Shown: positions 56,001-64,000 of the stretch, piece after piece | Layout of the letters: every line of letters begins with the position of its first letter | How positions within the stretch are numbered: position 1 is the stretch's first letter | Assembly: GCF_000763385.1 (NCBI RefSeq) | Contig: NZ_JQFA01000002.1 | Coordinates: forward strand, 2,666,001 to 2,730,000 | DNA: 64,000 bases | DNA from: Leptolyngbya sp. KIOST-1 | GTDB taxonomy: Bacteria; Cyanobacteriota; Cyanobacteriia; Phormidesmidales; Phormidesmidaceae | Reading direction: 5' to 3' | The notes under the pieces: model-generated | Databases searched by the model: none | Told to the model about the DNA's origin: nothing | The model's input: the letters and a program-made list of their open reading frames with translations, nothing else | Translations under genes and position numbers: made by a program

Positions 56001-56097
56001 TAGTCTGCTACCGTCATCAGTATAGCCTGCTTTTTTGCGCAACTGTCATAGCCAAGGATGCAGTCGGGGCCACCCCGTTCTGCGCTACGCTGCTCCT

Positions 56098-56511
56098 ATG
56101 CCTATTTCTACCTACCCTCTGGATCAACTTCCTGGGCTGAGCCCTACCCATGCCCAGGGTCTGGCTCAGCTGGGCCTGACCAGCACCGAACAACTCCGCC
56201 GCTACGGTGCATCTGCGGCGCAGCGTCAAACCCTGGCCAAAAAGATGCAGGTGCCGCTGCGCTACGTGACCAAGTGGGTGATTTTGGCCGACCTGGCTCG
56301 GGTGCCTGCGGTGGGCTGTGAGTTTAGCGGCCTGCTGCTGCACGCGGGCATCATGTCAGTGCCACAGCTGGCAGAATGTACGGCCCAAGGGCTGTTTACC
56401 CGCCTAAGGCGGCTGCATGTCGCCACCCTCCAGCGCAATGACCTCTGCCCCAGCGCCGACCAGGTCAACCTGTGGATTCAGCAGGCGCGAACCCTTGCCA
56501 AACCATCGTGA
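56098..56511 (+). CDS. DUF4332 protein (HhH-like)
   Basis: A 137-residue protein with two helix-hairpin-helix-like units (QLPGLSPTHAQGLAQLGLTS, and CEFSGLLLHAGIMSVPQLAE), as in DUF4332. A conserved RYVTKWVILADLARV segment lies between them. HhH units bind nucleic acid nonspecifically, so a DNA or RNA role is likely, though unproven. The ATG at 56098 is the only good start. It lies on its own after the tRNA. Confidence 0.86.
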   Translation: MPISTYPLDQLPGLSPTHAQGLAQLGLTSTEQLRRYGASAAQRQTLAKKMQVPLRYVTKWVILADLARVPAVGCEFSGLLLHAGIMSVPQLAECTAQGLFTRLRRLHVATLQRNDLCPSADQVNLWIQQARTLAKPS

Positions 56512-56607
56512 AACTCGCAGATACCTCTGTCTCCCGTAAGGCTAATACTGTGAGGCTAGACCACCCGCTGACTAAGGCCTGGAGGCAGCCACAGGGGAAT
56601 CTGGAGA

Positions 56608-57129
56608 CTAGTCCGGGTACCAAAACATGCCCTTAATCCCCTCCGGATCGGGCATAAAACCCAGCCTCTTGTAGAAGTCGACGACCTGAGGATCGGCAAA
56701 CAGGGTCACGTTGCTGATGTCTTCGCTGCGCAACTTTTTGATCAGCTGGCGCATGAGTTCTTTGCCCAAGCCACGACCCTGGAAGTCAGGGTGAACGACC
56801 ACATCCCAAATGGTGGCGTTGAAGGCGTGGTCGGAGGTGGCGCGGGAAAAGCCCACCAGGCGGCGACGGGCTCCCCGCTGCTCCCACATGGTGACAACCA
56901 GATAGCTGTGCTGGATGGCTTTTTTGACCTTACGGATAGGCCGACGGGCCCACCCTACCGCATTGCACAACTCCTCTAGCTCGTAGAGGTCGAGGTCGCG
57001 ATCGGTGCTAAAGACAATTGTCGACCCCTCCCCCTGCTCAGGCAGGGCTTCTAGCACGGTATTCGCCGACCTTGTCTCCCCAGCCGAAGCATCGTCAGAC
57101 CCGACAAAAAGACTTTTCCAAAAACCCAT
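56608..57129 (-). CDS. GNAT acetyltransferase, Ycf52/plastid NSI-like
   Basis: A 173-residue enzyme. An N-terminal 35 residues, variable, are followed by [20 protein letters not shown], the Ycf52-type block. The acetyl-CoA loop is [18 protein letters not shown], and [20 protein letters not shown] lies at the C-terminus. The plant relative acetylates plastid proteins and serotonin; the cyanobacterial substrate is unknown. The start at 57129 is clear. Confidence 0.9.
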   Translation of the reverse strand: MGFWKSLFVGSDDASAGETRSANTVLEALPEQGEGSTIVFSTDRDLDLYELEELCNAVGWARRPIRKVKKAIQHSYLVVTMWEQRGARRRLVGFSRATSDHAFNATIWDVVVHPDFQGRGLGKELMRQLIKKLRSEDISNVTLFADPQVVDFYKRLGFMPDPEGIKGMFWYPD

Positions 57130-57541
57130 GCAGGCCCTTTCTGTTGATGAAATGGCACAGCGTCCAAGGGGATAAGCCTAAGCCTTTACACAGCTCGCAC
57201 GATCGCTACAGCTAAGGCTAAACTTAGGGCTTGAACACCGTTTCTCATAGTATATCCCCATAAAATCCCGATGCCTCTGGCGATGCCGAGATTTATGTGG
57301 ATTGCGTGAGCAAAGGTGAACCCTGCTGGTGCCTGGCTGCGATCGCCCTAGCGAGTTCAGCAGAATGCGGCGGCCCTGGGCCCATCGGTGACTGGGAACA
57401 GTAAACCGTCGCCAACCCTGGGGTTTTTTCCGTCGACAGCGCCTGAAAAAAGCGCTAGGACGGAGGTATGTATTGCTGGGCTAGGGTTTCCCGATGCGGC
57501 AGATGCTAACGTTACCTCCATGGAGTTCCGTCCTTCCAACC
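57130..57541. other. Divergent intergenic region
   Basis: A 412-bp region before the ACT-domain gene. It includes TAAAAT (57263-57268), possibly a -10 element, an AGCGCCTGAAAAAAGCGCT stem-loop near 57439-57457, and a 13-codon frame starting at about 57468 (CGGAGGT just before its ATG), which may be a leader or chance. No larger gene or RNA is supported. Confidence 0.4.
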
Positions 57542-58258
57542 ATGGCCGCTGGCTTAAACCCCTCAACGGTTGAGTTGCTGAAGCGCTTCAACCGTGCTTT
57601 TCCCCAGTTCTATGAGCAGTTTGTCAGCAGCGAGATTCAGCTGCAGAACCTCCGCCTGGCTTACCAGCTCTACAAGCAGCGAAAGGCAGTGCTCGACATT
57701 AAGCCCGAGGGGAGCAAGAGTGCGCTGCACTTTGTCTACCGCAACCAGTCGTTTTTGTTGAGCGATATCTTTGGGGTGCTGGCGGCCTACGGCCTCACCA
57801 TTCACAACCTCAGCCTCTACGGTCAGATCTACCCACCCATGCTGGTGTTCATCAAGCTGGTGGTATCCCGGGGCGGCAAAGCCCTGAGTCCTAAGACCAC
57901 GGACAACGTCTGCCGGGCGATTCAAGAGACCCTAGCGGGGCGTTTTGAAGTTGAAGAAATGCTGACTGTGGAGTTTAACTTGGACGCGGGGCTGGAACGA
58001 GTTGAGACTGAGTTCTATGTGGATCCGGTATTCCATTTACCAGCCCTGCTAATCGAAGCGGACAACCAGCCGGGTCTCTTTTACAAGGTGATGTATGCCA
58101 TCTGGCAGGAGGATTTGCTGGTAGTCAACGCCAACCTGCTCGTCTGGCGAGGGCGGACCCGGCTTATTCTGTACCTCCTGGGCCCCAACGAAAGCTTAAT
58201 CCCCGACTATCTGGGTCAAAAAATTGCCGAGGGCATGCGCTACCGCCTCATGAGCTAG
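57542..58258 (+). CDS. Two-ACT-domain cytosolic protein
   Basis: A 238-residue protein. Residues 1-60 are helical; the two ACT-like units follow (SLLSDIFGVLAAYGLTIHNL and LLIEADNQPGLFYKVMYAIW, the latter with the DNQPG ligand loop). The pattern resembles the C-terminal part of PII uridylyltransferases, without a nucleotidyltransferase domain. It probably senses an amino acid or similar metabolite. A longer frame at 57494 exists, so the start is uncertain. The next gene begins 16 nt downstream, which suggests cotranscription. Confidence 0.78.
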   Translation: MAAGLNPSTVELLKRFNRAFPQFYEQFVSSEIQLQNLRLAYQLYKQRKAVLDIKPEGSKSALHFVYRNQSFLLSDIFGVLAAYGLTIHNLSLYGQIYPPMLVFIKLVVSRGGKALSPKTTDNVCRAIQETLAGRFEVEEMLTVEFNLDAGLERVETEFYVDPVFHLPALLIEADNQPGLFYKVMYAIWQEDLLVVNANLLVWRGRTRLILYLLGPNESLIPDYLGQKIAEGMRYRLMS

Positions 58259-58274
58259 GGTACGATGATCGAAG

Positions 58275-59219
58275 ATGGCCTCAGAGGCCCCCTCCATGGC
58301 GACGGCGACTGTCTTTGGTGTATCCCACTACTACGAACTTACGGGGGCCGGCCGCAGCCCCGTCCTGGTCTTCATCCACGGCTGGCTGCTCAGCCATCGG
58401 TACTGGCGGCCCGTCATTGACTCTCTGGCATCGCACTACACCTGTCTAAGCTACGACCTGCGGGGCTTCGGCGAGTCGCGCTACGGCCTGGAGAACTTTA
58501 GCGGCGGGGTGCCCGCCGCCGCCGCCGCCCTGGGAGCAACGGCCTCGCCCTACGGGTTAGGAGCCTATGCCCACGACCTGGCCATGCTTCTGGAACAGTT
58601 GGATCTGGGGCCCGTGTGGTTGGTGGGCCATTCCCTGGGCGGCAGCATTGCCCTGTGGATGGCCCACTGCTATCCACAGCAGGTGCAGGGGGTGGTGTGC
58701 CTCAACGCGGGTGGGGGCATTTACCTGGAGCGCGAGTTCCAGCAGTTTCGGCAGGCGGGACAGTACATCGTGAGCTGGCGGCGCTCCTGGTTGCGCCATA
58801 CACTGCTGCCCCTACTACTAACTCGAATGATGGTGCAGCGGCCCCTGGACTACGACTGGGGGCGCGATCGCTGTATCGACCTGCTGCAGGCTGACACCGC
58901 CGCTGCCCTGGGGACCTTACTAGAATCCACCACCGAGGCTGAGGTGCATCTGCTGCCCAGGCTGGTGGCGGCCCTGCGGGTGCCGACATACTTTTTGGCC
59001 GGCCGCCAGGACAGGGTGATGAACACGCGCTACGTGCACCACCTGGCAGGCTATCTGCCCATGGCAGGGGAGGGGCAAACTCCGGTGATTGAGCTGGAGA
59101 ACTGCGGCCATCTGGCGATGCTAGAACAGCCTCAGGTGGTGGCCAACGTCTTGCGGAACATTCTTACAGGGCCGCGTTTCAGCGCCTCCGATCCAACGTC
59201 CTCGGCTGCGGTGACCTGA
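58275..59219 (+). CDS. Alpha/beta-hydrolase
   Basis: A 314-residue enzyme. The oxyanion HG is in LVFIHGWLLSHRYW, the nucleophile elbow is VGHSLGGSIALWM, the Asp is in FLAGRQDRVMNTRY and the His in LENCGHLAMLE, so the triad is complete. A Gly/Ala-rich insertion (AAAAALGATA) at about 75-88 is unusual. The substrate is unknown. An alternative start at 58296 would shorten it by seven residues. It follows the ACT-domain gene closely, by 16 nt. Confidence 0.9.
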   Translation: MASEAPSMATATVFGVSHYYELTGAGRSPVLVFIHGWLLSHRYWRPVIDSLASHYTCLSYDLRGFGESRYGLENFSGGVPAAAAALGATASPYGLGAYAHDLAMLLEQLDLGPVWLVGHSLGGSIALWMAHCYPQQVQGVVCLNAGGGIYLEREFQQFRQAGQYIVSWRRSWLRHTLLPLLLTRMMVQRPLDYDWGRDRCIDLLQADTAAALGTLLESTTEAEVHLLPRLVAALRVPTYFLAGRQDRVMNTRYVHHLAGYLPMAGEGQTPVIELENCGHLAMLEQPQVVANVLRNILTGPRFSASDPTSSAAVT

Positions 59220-59330
59220 GCACCCAGGTCTGTGCACCCTCGCCCTTAACCTCTCAGCTTTAACGCTTCAGACTGGCCCTCGACTGTCGCCGGACTGGCT
59301 AAGGCTATAGCAACCGCAAAAAATACTCTA

Positions 59331-59400
59331 CAAAACAAAAGAGATGCCGACGACTGGCCGTGTTTCGTCTCGGCATCTCTTCTGGTTCGCTCCTCACACA
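59331..59400 (-). ncRNA. Candidate small RNA with own promoter and terminator
   Basis: Read on the minus strand, a promoter (59406-59434) is followed by about 70 nt starting near 59400 and ending in a rho-independent terminator. The stem AGAGATGCCGA/TCGGCATCTCT (59380-59370 and 59350-59340 on that strand) is followed by TTTTGTTTTG. The 5' part contains GTGTGAGGAGCGAACC, which is unpaired and purine-rich. The reverse strand shows the CTCCTCACAC word known from the Yfr1 RNA, so the RNA could pair with such a motif. No protein is convincingly encoded. Confidence 0.42.
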
Positions 59401-59405
59401 ATTGA

Positions 59406-59434
59406 ATTATAGGGTCAGGCCGGAGGAATGTCAT
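59406..59434 (-). promoter_or_regulatory. Sigma-70-type promoter of the candidate small RNA
   Basis: Minus strand: ATGACA at 59434-59429, a 17-nt spacer, TATAAT at 59411-59406. Five of six bases match at -35 and six of six at -10. The site is also the arm of a perfect 12-bp inverted repeat (59403-59414 and 59435-59446), which could be an operator. Confidence 0.5.
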
Positions 59435-59914
59435 CCCTATAATTCAGTTTGAATGAACAGAATTTCTTATAGGAGGGGCGCTGAGTTAGAGATTGGGCCA
59501 GGTCTGGAAGGTCAAGTCCCTAAGTAGAGAAATCTGCGCCAAAGCAGGGGCATATGAGTATATATCAAACGCCCAAAAGGATCCAAGTATGTCTTTGGAT
59601 ACCGGCAAAGGCTACGAAAAAATACGGGACTCTGTATTAGTATTGGATCGTTTGCGTAACTTTTACGATGACAAAGTTTCAAGAATGGACTATGCCATCG
59701 TTTGCGCCTCACAGGAGAACTCCGGGCAAGGCTGAGCTTAAGTTCTTAAGTACCCAGTACCCCCGATTTAGCGCCGACTTTAGCCCGGTGGAGGGGTACA
59801 TCTCCCTGGCTCGTGCGGCTAATTTGGTTTATTATGCTGCGATTCTACGCGATCGCGCTTTCCCCATCGTTCAATCCGTGGTCATGGTCTGTACCGTTTC
59901 ACCCAGCTATTGCT
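59435..59914. other. Region without convincing gene
   Basis: 480 bp between the candidate small RNA promoter and the Crp-family gene. A frame at 59493-59735 (80 residues) has no ribosome site and no domain pattern, and is not called. The Crp-family promoter must lie here, but no unambiguous -35/-10 pair was found. Confidence 0.4.
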
Positions 59915-60649
59915 ATGCAATCATCCCAGCCCTCCGATCAGGCCCGACCCTTTCTGACCTGGCAGCGCATCACTGACTGGGCCCATGCCCACTACCGGGC
60001 CAGGACCTTCAACAAGGACGAGCGTATTCCCACCCGGTCGGGGCTGCTGTACCTGGTCGAGCGGGGGGCCGTGCGGCTGGTGGGAACTGCCCAGGGAGCC
60101 AGCCCAGAACTGAGCAGTCCCGACCTCGACGATGGCGGCGACGATGAGGGGTCTAACGCCCTCGCTCTGGGGTTGAGTGAAGAGGCGTTTCTGGGCTTTG
60201 TCGGCGCGGGGCAGCCCTTTGAAATTGTGGCCCAATCGCCTTTCCTGCTGCAGAGCTTTGCCCATGTCGATCAAACCACGGTCCTCTGGCTCTACTGGAG
60301 CGACCTGGACAACTGGCCCCACTTTCGCCGAGAAGTGCTGGACGCCTTTCGCTATCAGCACCAGCGCAAGCTTCTGTGGCTGAGCACCCTGGGCCAACGC
60401 CGCACCATAGACCGCCTGCTGGGGTTTCTCACCCTGCTGATCGAAGAATTTGGCGAACCTTGCGAGTCGGGCTACTACCTGCCCTGGTCTTTGACCCACG
60501 CCCAGATTGGTAGCGCCATTGGCTCCACCCGGGTAACGGTGACGCGCCTGATGGGCAAACTGCGCCAGCGCAAGCTGATTTACATCCATAAAGACGGACT
60601 GATTGCCATTCCCGCCGAGCAGGTTACGGCCCCTGAAGCACTGGGTTAG
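59915..60649 (+). CDS. Crp/Fnr-family transcription regulator
   Basis: A 244-residue regulator. Residues 20-160 resemble the cyclic-nucleotide-binding beta-roll with an insertion of acidic residues (SSPDLDDGGDDEGSN) in its middle, so nucleotide binding may be altered or lost. The C-terminal winged helix has WSLTHAQIGSAIGSTRVTVT, the helix-turn-helix, and KLIYIHKDGLIA. The ATG at 59915 fits the domain start; a longer frame to 59813 begins with a hydrophobic, unlikely extension. It lies next to rbcR, with their ends convergent 9 bp apart. Confidence 0.88.
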   Translation: MQSSQPSDQARPFLTWQRITDWAHAHYRARTFNKDERIPTRSGLLYLVERGAVRLVGTAQGASPELSSPDLDDGGDDEGSNALALGLSEEAFLGFVGAGQPFEIVAQSPFLLQSFAHVDQTTVLWLYWSDLDNWPHFRREVLDAFRYQHQRKLLWLSTLGQRRTIDRLLGFLTLLIEEFGEPCESGYYLPWSLTHAQIGSAIGSTRVTVTRLMGKLRQRKLIYIHKDGLIAIPAEQVTAPEALG

Positions 60650-60658
60650 GGCGTAGAG

Positions 60659-61681
60659 CTAGGGCGTCGGGTACAGGGGCTCTGGGGGGGGAGAGGTCGG
60701 CTTAGCTCCGTTTTTTTCGGCTCCAGACTTGTCGCCACCGATGGGCTTGAAGTTGAGGGGTAGGTTGGTAAACTGCGGTAGAACTTCGGTGGTGAAGGCG
60801 GCAGCGGCTTTGGAGCGGTAGCGGTTGGGGTTAAAAATTACCGAGAGGGTGCGGTTGACCACCACCGAATCAATTTTGGCCCGGTGCAGCACGCCCATCT
60901 GCAGCTCTTTTTCGATCGCCGAGTTGGACACAAAGGCCACCCCCAGCCCCGACTGGACGGCGGTTTTAATCGCTTCGATCGAGTTTAGCTCCATCTCAAT
61001 CTTGAGCCGACGCGTCTCAATGCCGCAGCGGGTCAGCACCTGGTCGATTACTTTGCGGATGGTGGACTGGGAGTCGAGGGCAATGAAGTGCAGCTTGTAG
61101 AGGTCTTCCCGCTGAATCACCGCCTGACTAGCCAGGGGATGGAACATCGGCATGATCAGTGCGAGTTCATCCTCGGCGTAGGGCACTCTTTCTAAAGAGT
61201 CCTGTAGTTCGGGAGGAAGTTCACCCCCAATAATCGCCAGGTCAACCTGACCATTGGCCACGCTCCAGGCGGTGCGCCGGGTGGAGTGGACGTGGAGCTG
61301 TACGGCCACATCGGCGTACTTTTGCCGAAACAGGCCAATCATGCGGGGCAGGAGATAGGTGCCTGTGGTTTGGCTGGCGCCGATGATCAGGGTGCCCCCC
61401 TGCAGGTTCTGGAGGTCCTCAATAGCGCGGCAGGTCTCCTGGCACAGACTGAGAATGCGATCGCCATAGCTCAGCAGCAGGTGTCCCGCTTCGGTGAGCT
61501 GTGCCCGTCGCCCGCCCCGATCAAACAGCGGCACGTCTAGCTGGCGCTCCAGGTTTTGTACCTGTAGACTGACCGCTGGCTGGGAGACGTACAAGCTATC
61601 CGCGGCTCGTTTGAAACTGCCCTCCGCTGCAATGGCCTTGAGAATACGCAGTTGATCGAGGGTAAAAGGAAGGTCAGACAT
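60659..61681 (-). CDS. rbcR: LysR-type regulator, RbcR/CmpR family
   Basis: A 340-residue regulator. The N-terminal HTH contains [20 protein letters not shown] and [20 protein letters not shown]; the substrate-binding domain follows ([20 protein letters not shown]). It matches RbcR, which regulates RuBisCO and carbon-concentration or NDH genes by sensing NADP+/2-oxoglutarate/RuBP. A Pro/Lys-rich tail of about 30 residues ends it. The start is the ATG at 61681, or 61687 two codons upstream; AGGG lies 9 nt before the former. Confidence 0.93.
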   Translation of the reverse strand: MSDLPFTLDQLRILKAIAAEGSFKRAADSLYVSQPAVSLQVQNLERQLDVPLFDRGGRRAQLTEAGHLLLSYGDRILSLCQETCRAIEDLQNLQGGTLIIGASQTTGTYLLPRMIGLFRQKYADVAVQLHVHSTRRTAWSVANGQVDLAIIGGELPPELQDSLERVPYAEDELALIMPMFHPLASQAVIQREDLYKLHFIALDSQSTIRKVIDQVLTRCGIETRRLKIEMELNSIEAIKTAVQSGLGVAFVSNSAIEKELQMGVLHRAKIDSVVVNRTLSVIFNPNRYRSKAAAAFTTEVLPQFTNLPLNFKPIGGDKSGAEKNGAKPTSPPPEPLYPTP

Positions 61682-61895
61682 GGGCATTAACCCTAACGTA
61701 CGATAATCCTGGGATGCCAACAAACCATGATAGTAGTGCCGGCCTGCCCGTGGCTGTCGTCGCAACCCCTGTCGCCCCAACAACCCCAAATGCAGTCATA
61801 GCCACAAGCCGAGTGTCGAATTAAGTCTGCCATCCCTAGATTACTTGGTTCAGGACACTCGACAACACAATTTAGAGCGAGACCCCAAAGGATTT

Positions 61896-62684
61896 ATGAA
61901 ACGTCAGGTAATCCAGAATGTCCTCAATCTCCCCGGCATCTCTGGGATGGCGCTCATTGACGGGCGTAACCGCCCCTTCTTTTTTGGGCCGGATATCAGC
62001 CTCAACTCCCATCAGCAGGACGCCCTGGCCCAGGGAATTCAGCAGGTGGTCGATACCACACCGACCCATTTCGAAACCTTTTCCTTTCGGTTTGCCAATC
62101 AGCTCACCCATATCTACAAACTCGATCAGGGGCTAATTTTGCTGGTCCTCGTCACCGACCAGATGCCCCTCACCGACTACCGCAGCGCTATTGACGAACT
62201 CAAGGCCACCCTGGTCGAAGCGCCACACAATGCCGTGCCCACCTTCCGGCTGCTGGCGGGCTGTGTCACCCTGGGCAGCGCCACGGCCAGCGATCTGCCT
62301 GAGCATGAGAAGCCTCGGCCTGAGGCAACGGCTGGCGAACAGGGTACTCTAACCCCAGGCCTTCAGGAGGTAATTGCCGCCCTCAATCACCTCAGCGATA
62401 GCGCCACCCAGTACCTGGGCAAAACTATCGTTGTCAATACCTGGAAGCAGTCGCGCCCCGATCACCCCTGGCTCGGGCAGTTTGAAGTTCAAAAAGATGG
62501 CCACTTTGCAGCTTCCCTCGATGGGCCGATGACGCTGACGGCGGAACAGCACCAGTGGGTGAAAGACTGGGTCGCGGCCTTCTTGGGTCGTGGTGGCAGA
62601 ACCATCCGCAACTTCCAAGCCCTGGTCAGTGGTTCGTTGACGGCTCAGGAGCAGGCCTGTTTGCTCGATTCCCCCGCCGCCTAG
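61896..62684 (+). CDS. Conserved hypothetical protein with roadblock-like N-terminus
   Basis: A 262-residue protein beginning MKRQVIQNVLNLPGISGMAL. The pattern LPGISGMALIDG is like the first strand-helix unit of Roadblock/LC7 or longin folds. Residues 130-160 are low-complexity (EKPRPEATAGEQG), and the C-terminal 90 residues form a helical second domain (VKDWVAAFLGRGGRTIRNFQ). AAAGGA lies just before the ATG. No catalytic motif. It is divergent from rbcR and 81 nt upstream of the ferredoxin gene, so it may be cotranscribed with it. Confidence 0.7.
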   Translation: MKRQVIQNVLNLPGISGMALIDGRNRPFFFGPDISLNSHQQDALAQGIQQVVDTTPTHFETFSFRFANQLTHIYKLDQGLILLVLVTDQMPLTDYRSAIDELKATLVEAPHNAVPTFRLLAGCVTLGSATASDLPEHEKPRPEATAGEQGTLTPGLQEVIAALNHLSDSATQYLGKTIVVNTWKQSRPDHPWLGQFEVQKDGHFAASLDGPMTLTAEQHQWVKDWVAAFLGRGGRTIRNFQALVSGSLTAQEQACLLDSPAA

Positions 62685-62765
62685 GGCCGCTTAGCGCTCC
62701 GCTCTGTGAGCCTCTGACGGCGATCGCCTTTTCGTTGTTTCTATTCCTCTACCCCCCTGCACCCC

Positions 62766-63251
62766 ATGGCTAAAACCGTTCGCCTAGAGCCCATTGCCCA
62801 AGAGACCTCCGTTGAGACCAACGGCAACCTGCTCTCCGTACTGCTCAACAAGGATCTAGACGTTCTCAAGGAGTGCGGCGGTCGGGGCATGTGCGCGACC
62901 TGCCACATCTACGTGCAGTCGGGAATGGAGGCACTCACCCCCATCAACCGCCGCGAGCAGCGCACGCTGGAGGTGATCACCTCCTGCAAGCCCAACTCAC
63001 GGCTGGCCTGTCAGGCTCGGGTGATGGCCAATGGGGTTGTAGTTGAGCTGCCGCCGGGGATGTACGTCAACTCGCTGCAGGATATTGAGGCGCTGATTGG
63101 CCGCCGGGCGGAACAAGACCTGCTGCACCCGATTACCGGCGAGGTGCTGGTGGAACAGGGCAAGCTGATTACGCGATCGGTGATCACTCAGCTGGAAAAT
63201 ACCGCTAGCTTTAAAGTTGGTGAATTTTTCACCCAGAGCAAGGACCTGTAG
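62766..63251 (+). CDS. [2Fe-2S] ferredoxin, 161 aa
   Basis: An extended plant/adrenodoxin-type ferredoxin. Cluster Cys lie in LKECGGRGMCATCHIYV (C-x5-C-x2-C) with the fourth in SRLACQARV. A C-terminal extension of about 70 residues (NSLQDIEALIGRRAEQDLLH onward) is not part of the ferredoxin fold and is unusual. It transfers electrons; its partner is unknown. The ATG at 62766 is clear. It is 80 nt before hrcA. Confidence 0.9.
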   Translation: MAKTVRLEPIAQETSVETNGNLLSVLLNKDLDVLKECGGRGMCATCHIYVQSGMEALTPINRREQRTLEVITSCKPNSRLACQARVMANGVVVELPPGMYVNSLQDIEALIGRRAEQDLLHPITGEVLVEQGKLITRSVITQLENTASFKVGEFFTQSKDL

Positions 63252-63331
63252 GTCTGGGGAATGATCGCGAACCCCAGAAAACATCTGTTATGGTAAGGCA
63301 ATGCCGTAGTTGAGTTTTATACCAACCCCCT

Positions 63332-64000
63332 ATGGACTCTGCCTTTCCCCTGAGTGCTCGCCATCAGCAAGTGCTACAGGCAACCATTCGTCACTACATT
63401 GCCACAGCAGAGCCAGTAGGGTCTCGGGCCCTGGCCCAGGAATACGACCTGAAGGTCAGCCCCGCCACCGTGCGCAACACGATGGGACTACTCGAGAAAT
63501 ACGGCCTGCTGTACCAGCCTCACACCTCGGCAGGACGGGTGCCCTCCGACTCGGGCTATCGGCTCTACGTCGATCGCTTGATGTCCCCCTCGACCCGGGT
63601 GGGGCGACGGGTGGATGCGGCCTTCTCGGAGGAGCTGGACTGGATGGGTCACAGCCTGGAATCGCTGCTGCGATCGGCCACCCAGATTCTGGCCCAGATC
63701 AGTGGTTACCTGGCCCTGATTACGGTGCCCCAGGCGAGCAGCGCGCTGATTCGCCACATCCAGCTGGTGGCTGTGGACGGGGAACAGGTGCTGATGGTGG
63801 TGCTGCTAGACTCGCTGGCCACCCAGTCGGTGGTGTTGCAGCTACCGCCGGGGCTGGGCGGTTCTACCCTACCCGTCGAGGAGCTTGAGCGTCGCCATCT
63901 GGAAATTTTGTCGAATTTTCTCAGCCACCATCTGCGCGGACGTCCACTGTCGGAGGTTACGGCTCTCCAGTGGGGCGATCTCGATGCGGAGTTTCAGCAC
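63332..64000 (+). CDS. hrcA: Heat-inducible repressor HrcA (N-terminal part, cut by window)
   Basis: The first 223 codons are present and open to the window end. It begins MDSAFPLSARHQQVLQATIR, with the winged-helix DNA-binding block (ATVRNTMGLLEKYGLLYQPH and TSAGRVPSDSGYRLYVDRL), which is the HrcA signature. The GAF-like effector domain starts near residue 105. HrcA binds CIRCE elements of groES-groEL-type operons. No CIRCE was found in this window. The C-terminus is missing only because of the window edge. Confidence 0.95.
   Translation, partial: MDSAFPLSARHQQVLQATIRHYIATAEPVGSRALAQEYDLKVSPATVRNTMGLLEKYGLLYQPHTSAGRVPSDSGYRLYVDRLMSPSTRVGRRVDAAFSEELDWMGHSLESLLRSATQILAQISGYLALITVPQASSALIRHIQLVAVDGEQVLMVVLLDSLATQSVVLQLPPGLGGSTLPVEELERRHLEILSNFLSHHLRGRPLSEVTALQWGDLDAEFQH

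Noticed and set aside
57468..57509. 13-codon frame with CGGAGGT in front, possible leader peptide
   Set aside because: Spacing from the ribosome site to the ATG is too short and there is no attenuator structure after it.
59340..59446. Plus-strand reading as a Yfr1 RNA (CTCCTCACAC word between two stems)
   Set aside because: No promoter and no T run are found on the plus strand, and the usual guaB-trxA context is missing; the minus-strand RNA is better supported.
59493..59735. 80-residue frame before the Crp-family gene
   Set aside because: No ribosome site, no domain-like pattern, and the second half overlaps likely promoter sequence.

Overview
The window is chromosomal DNA of a cyanobacterium with a GC-rich genome. 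The evidence is the frequent GCGATCGC (HIP1-type) octamers together with typical cyanobacterial genes: an RbcR-type LysR regulator, the PSRP-3/Ycf65 ribosomal protein, a Tic22 homologue, a CPP1-like protein, a Ycf52-like acetyltransferase, a TxlA/HCF164-like thioredoxin, atpB-atpE (beta and epsilon subunits) as a separate two-gene unit, two DUF29 proteins and large STAND-type ATPases. Genus cannot be fixed from the sequence. No phage, CRISPR array or complete insertion sequence was seen.

Layout. 0-8.4 kb: an SDR dehydrogenase, a TrkA/RCK-like NAD-binding protein, an ABC ATPase with a permease fused to an M1-type peptidase, and two exported proteins. 8.5-13.5 kb: two convergent STAND/AAA-like ATPase genes, one with a degenerate Walker B, the other with WD40 repeats. 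13.7-24.5 kb: a Na+/H+ antiporter, a CPP1-like protein, HPPD, a Gfo/Idh/MocA oxidoreductase and an incomplete exporter operon (adaptor, intruding DUF29 gene, FtsX/MacB-like permease). 24.5-35.7 kb: an AT-richer accessory island. It contains six co-directional genes that end in an alternative sigma factor and include a NACHT ATPase and a SepF-like protein. A divergent XRE-type regulator whose N-terminal part is perfectly tandem-duplicated faces them, followed by two poorly characterised proteins. 35.8-64 kb: mainly housekeeping genes: malic enzyme, RNA helicase (DECD variant), polyphosphate kinase, ATP synthase beta/epsilon, PSRP-3, a HAD hydrolase, an adenylate/guanylate cyclase, a receiver-histidine kinase, alanine dehydrogenase, a thioredoxin, an NIL-ferredoxin, a phosphoketolase-like enzyme, Tic22, tRNA-Pro(UGG), acetyltransferases, an ACT-domain protein, an alpha/beta hydrolase, a Crp-family regulator, RbcR, a [2Fe-2S] ferredoxin and the start of hrcA (cut by the window end).

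How it fits together. Most of the window is ordinary core metabolism and regulation. The best candidate for an undescribed system is the 26.7-33.1 kb cluster. A divergent regulator, an inverted-repeat-rich intergenic control region and six tightly spaced genes (two unknowns, SepF-like, NACHT ATPase, unknown, sigma factor) suggest a self-contained sensing and transcription-switch module, possibly linked to cell division or defence; that role is inference. Smaller points include a likely small RNA with promoter and terminator at 59.33-59.43 kb, a perfect 33-nt hairpin between an ABC ATPase and its permease, several perfect short tandem duplications, and a 99-bp MITE-like element.
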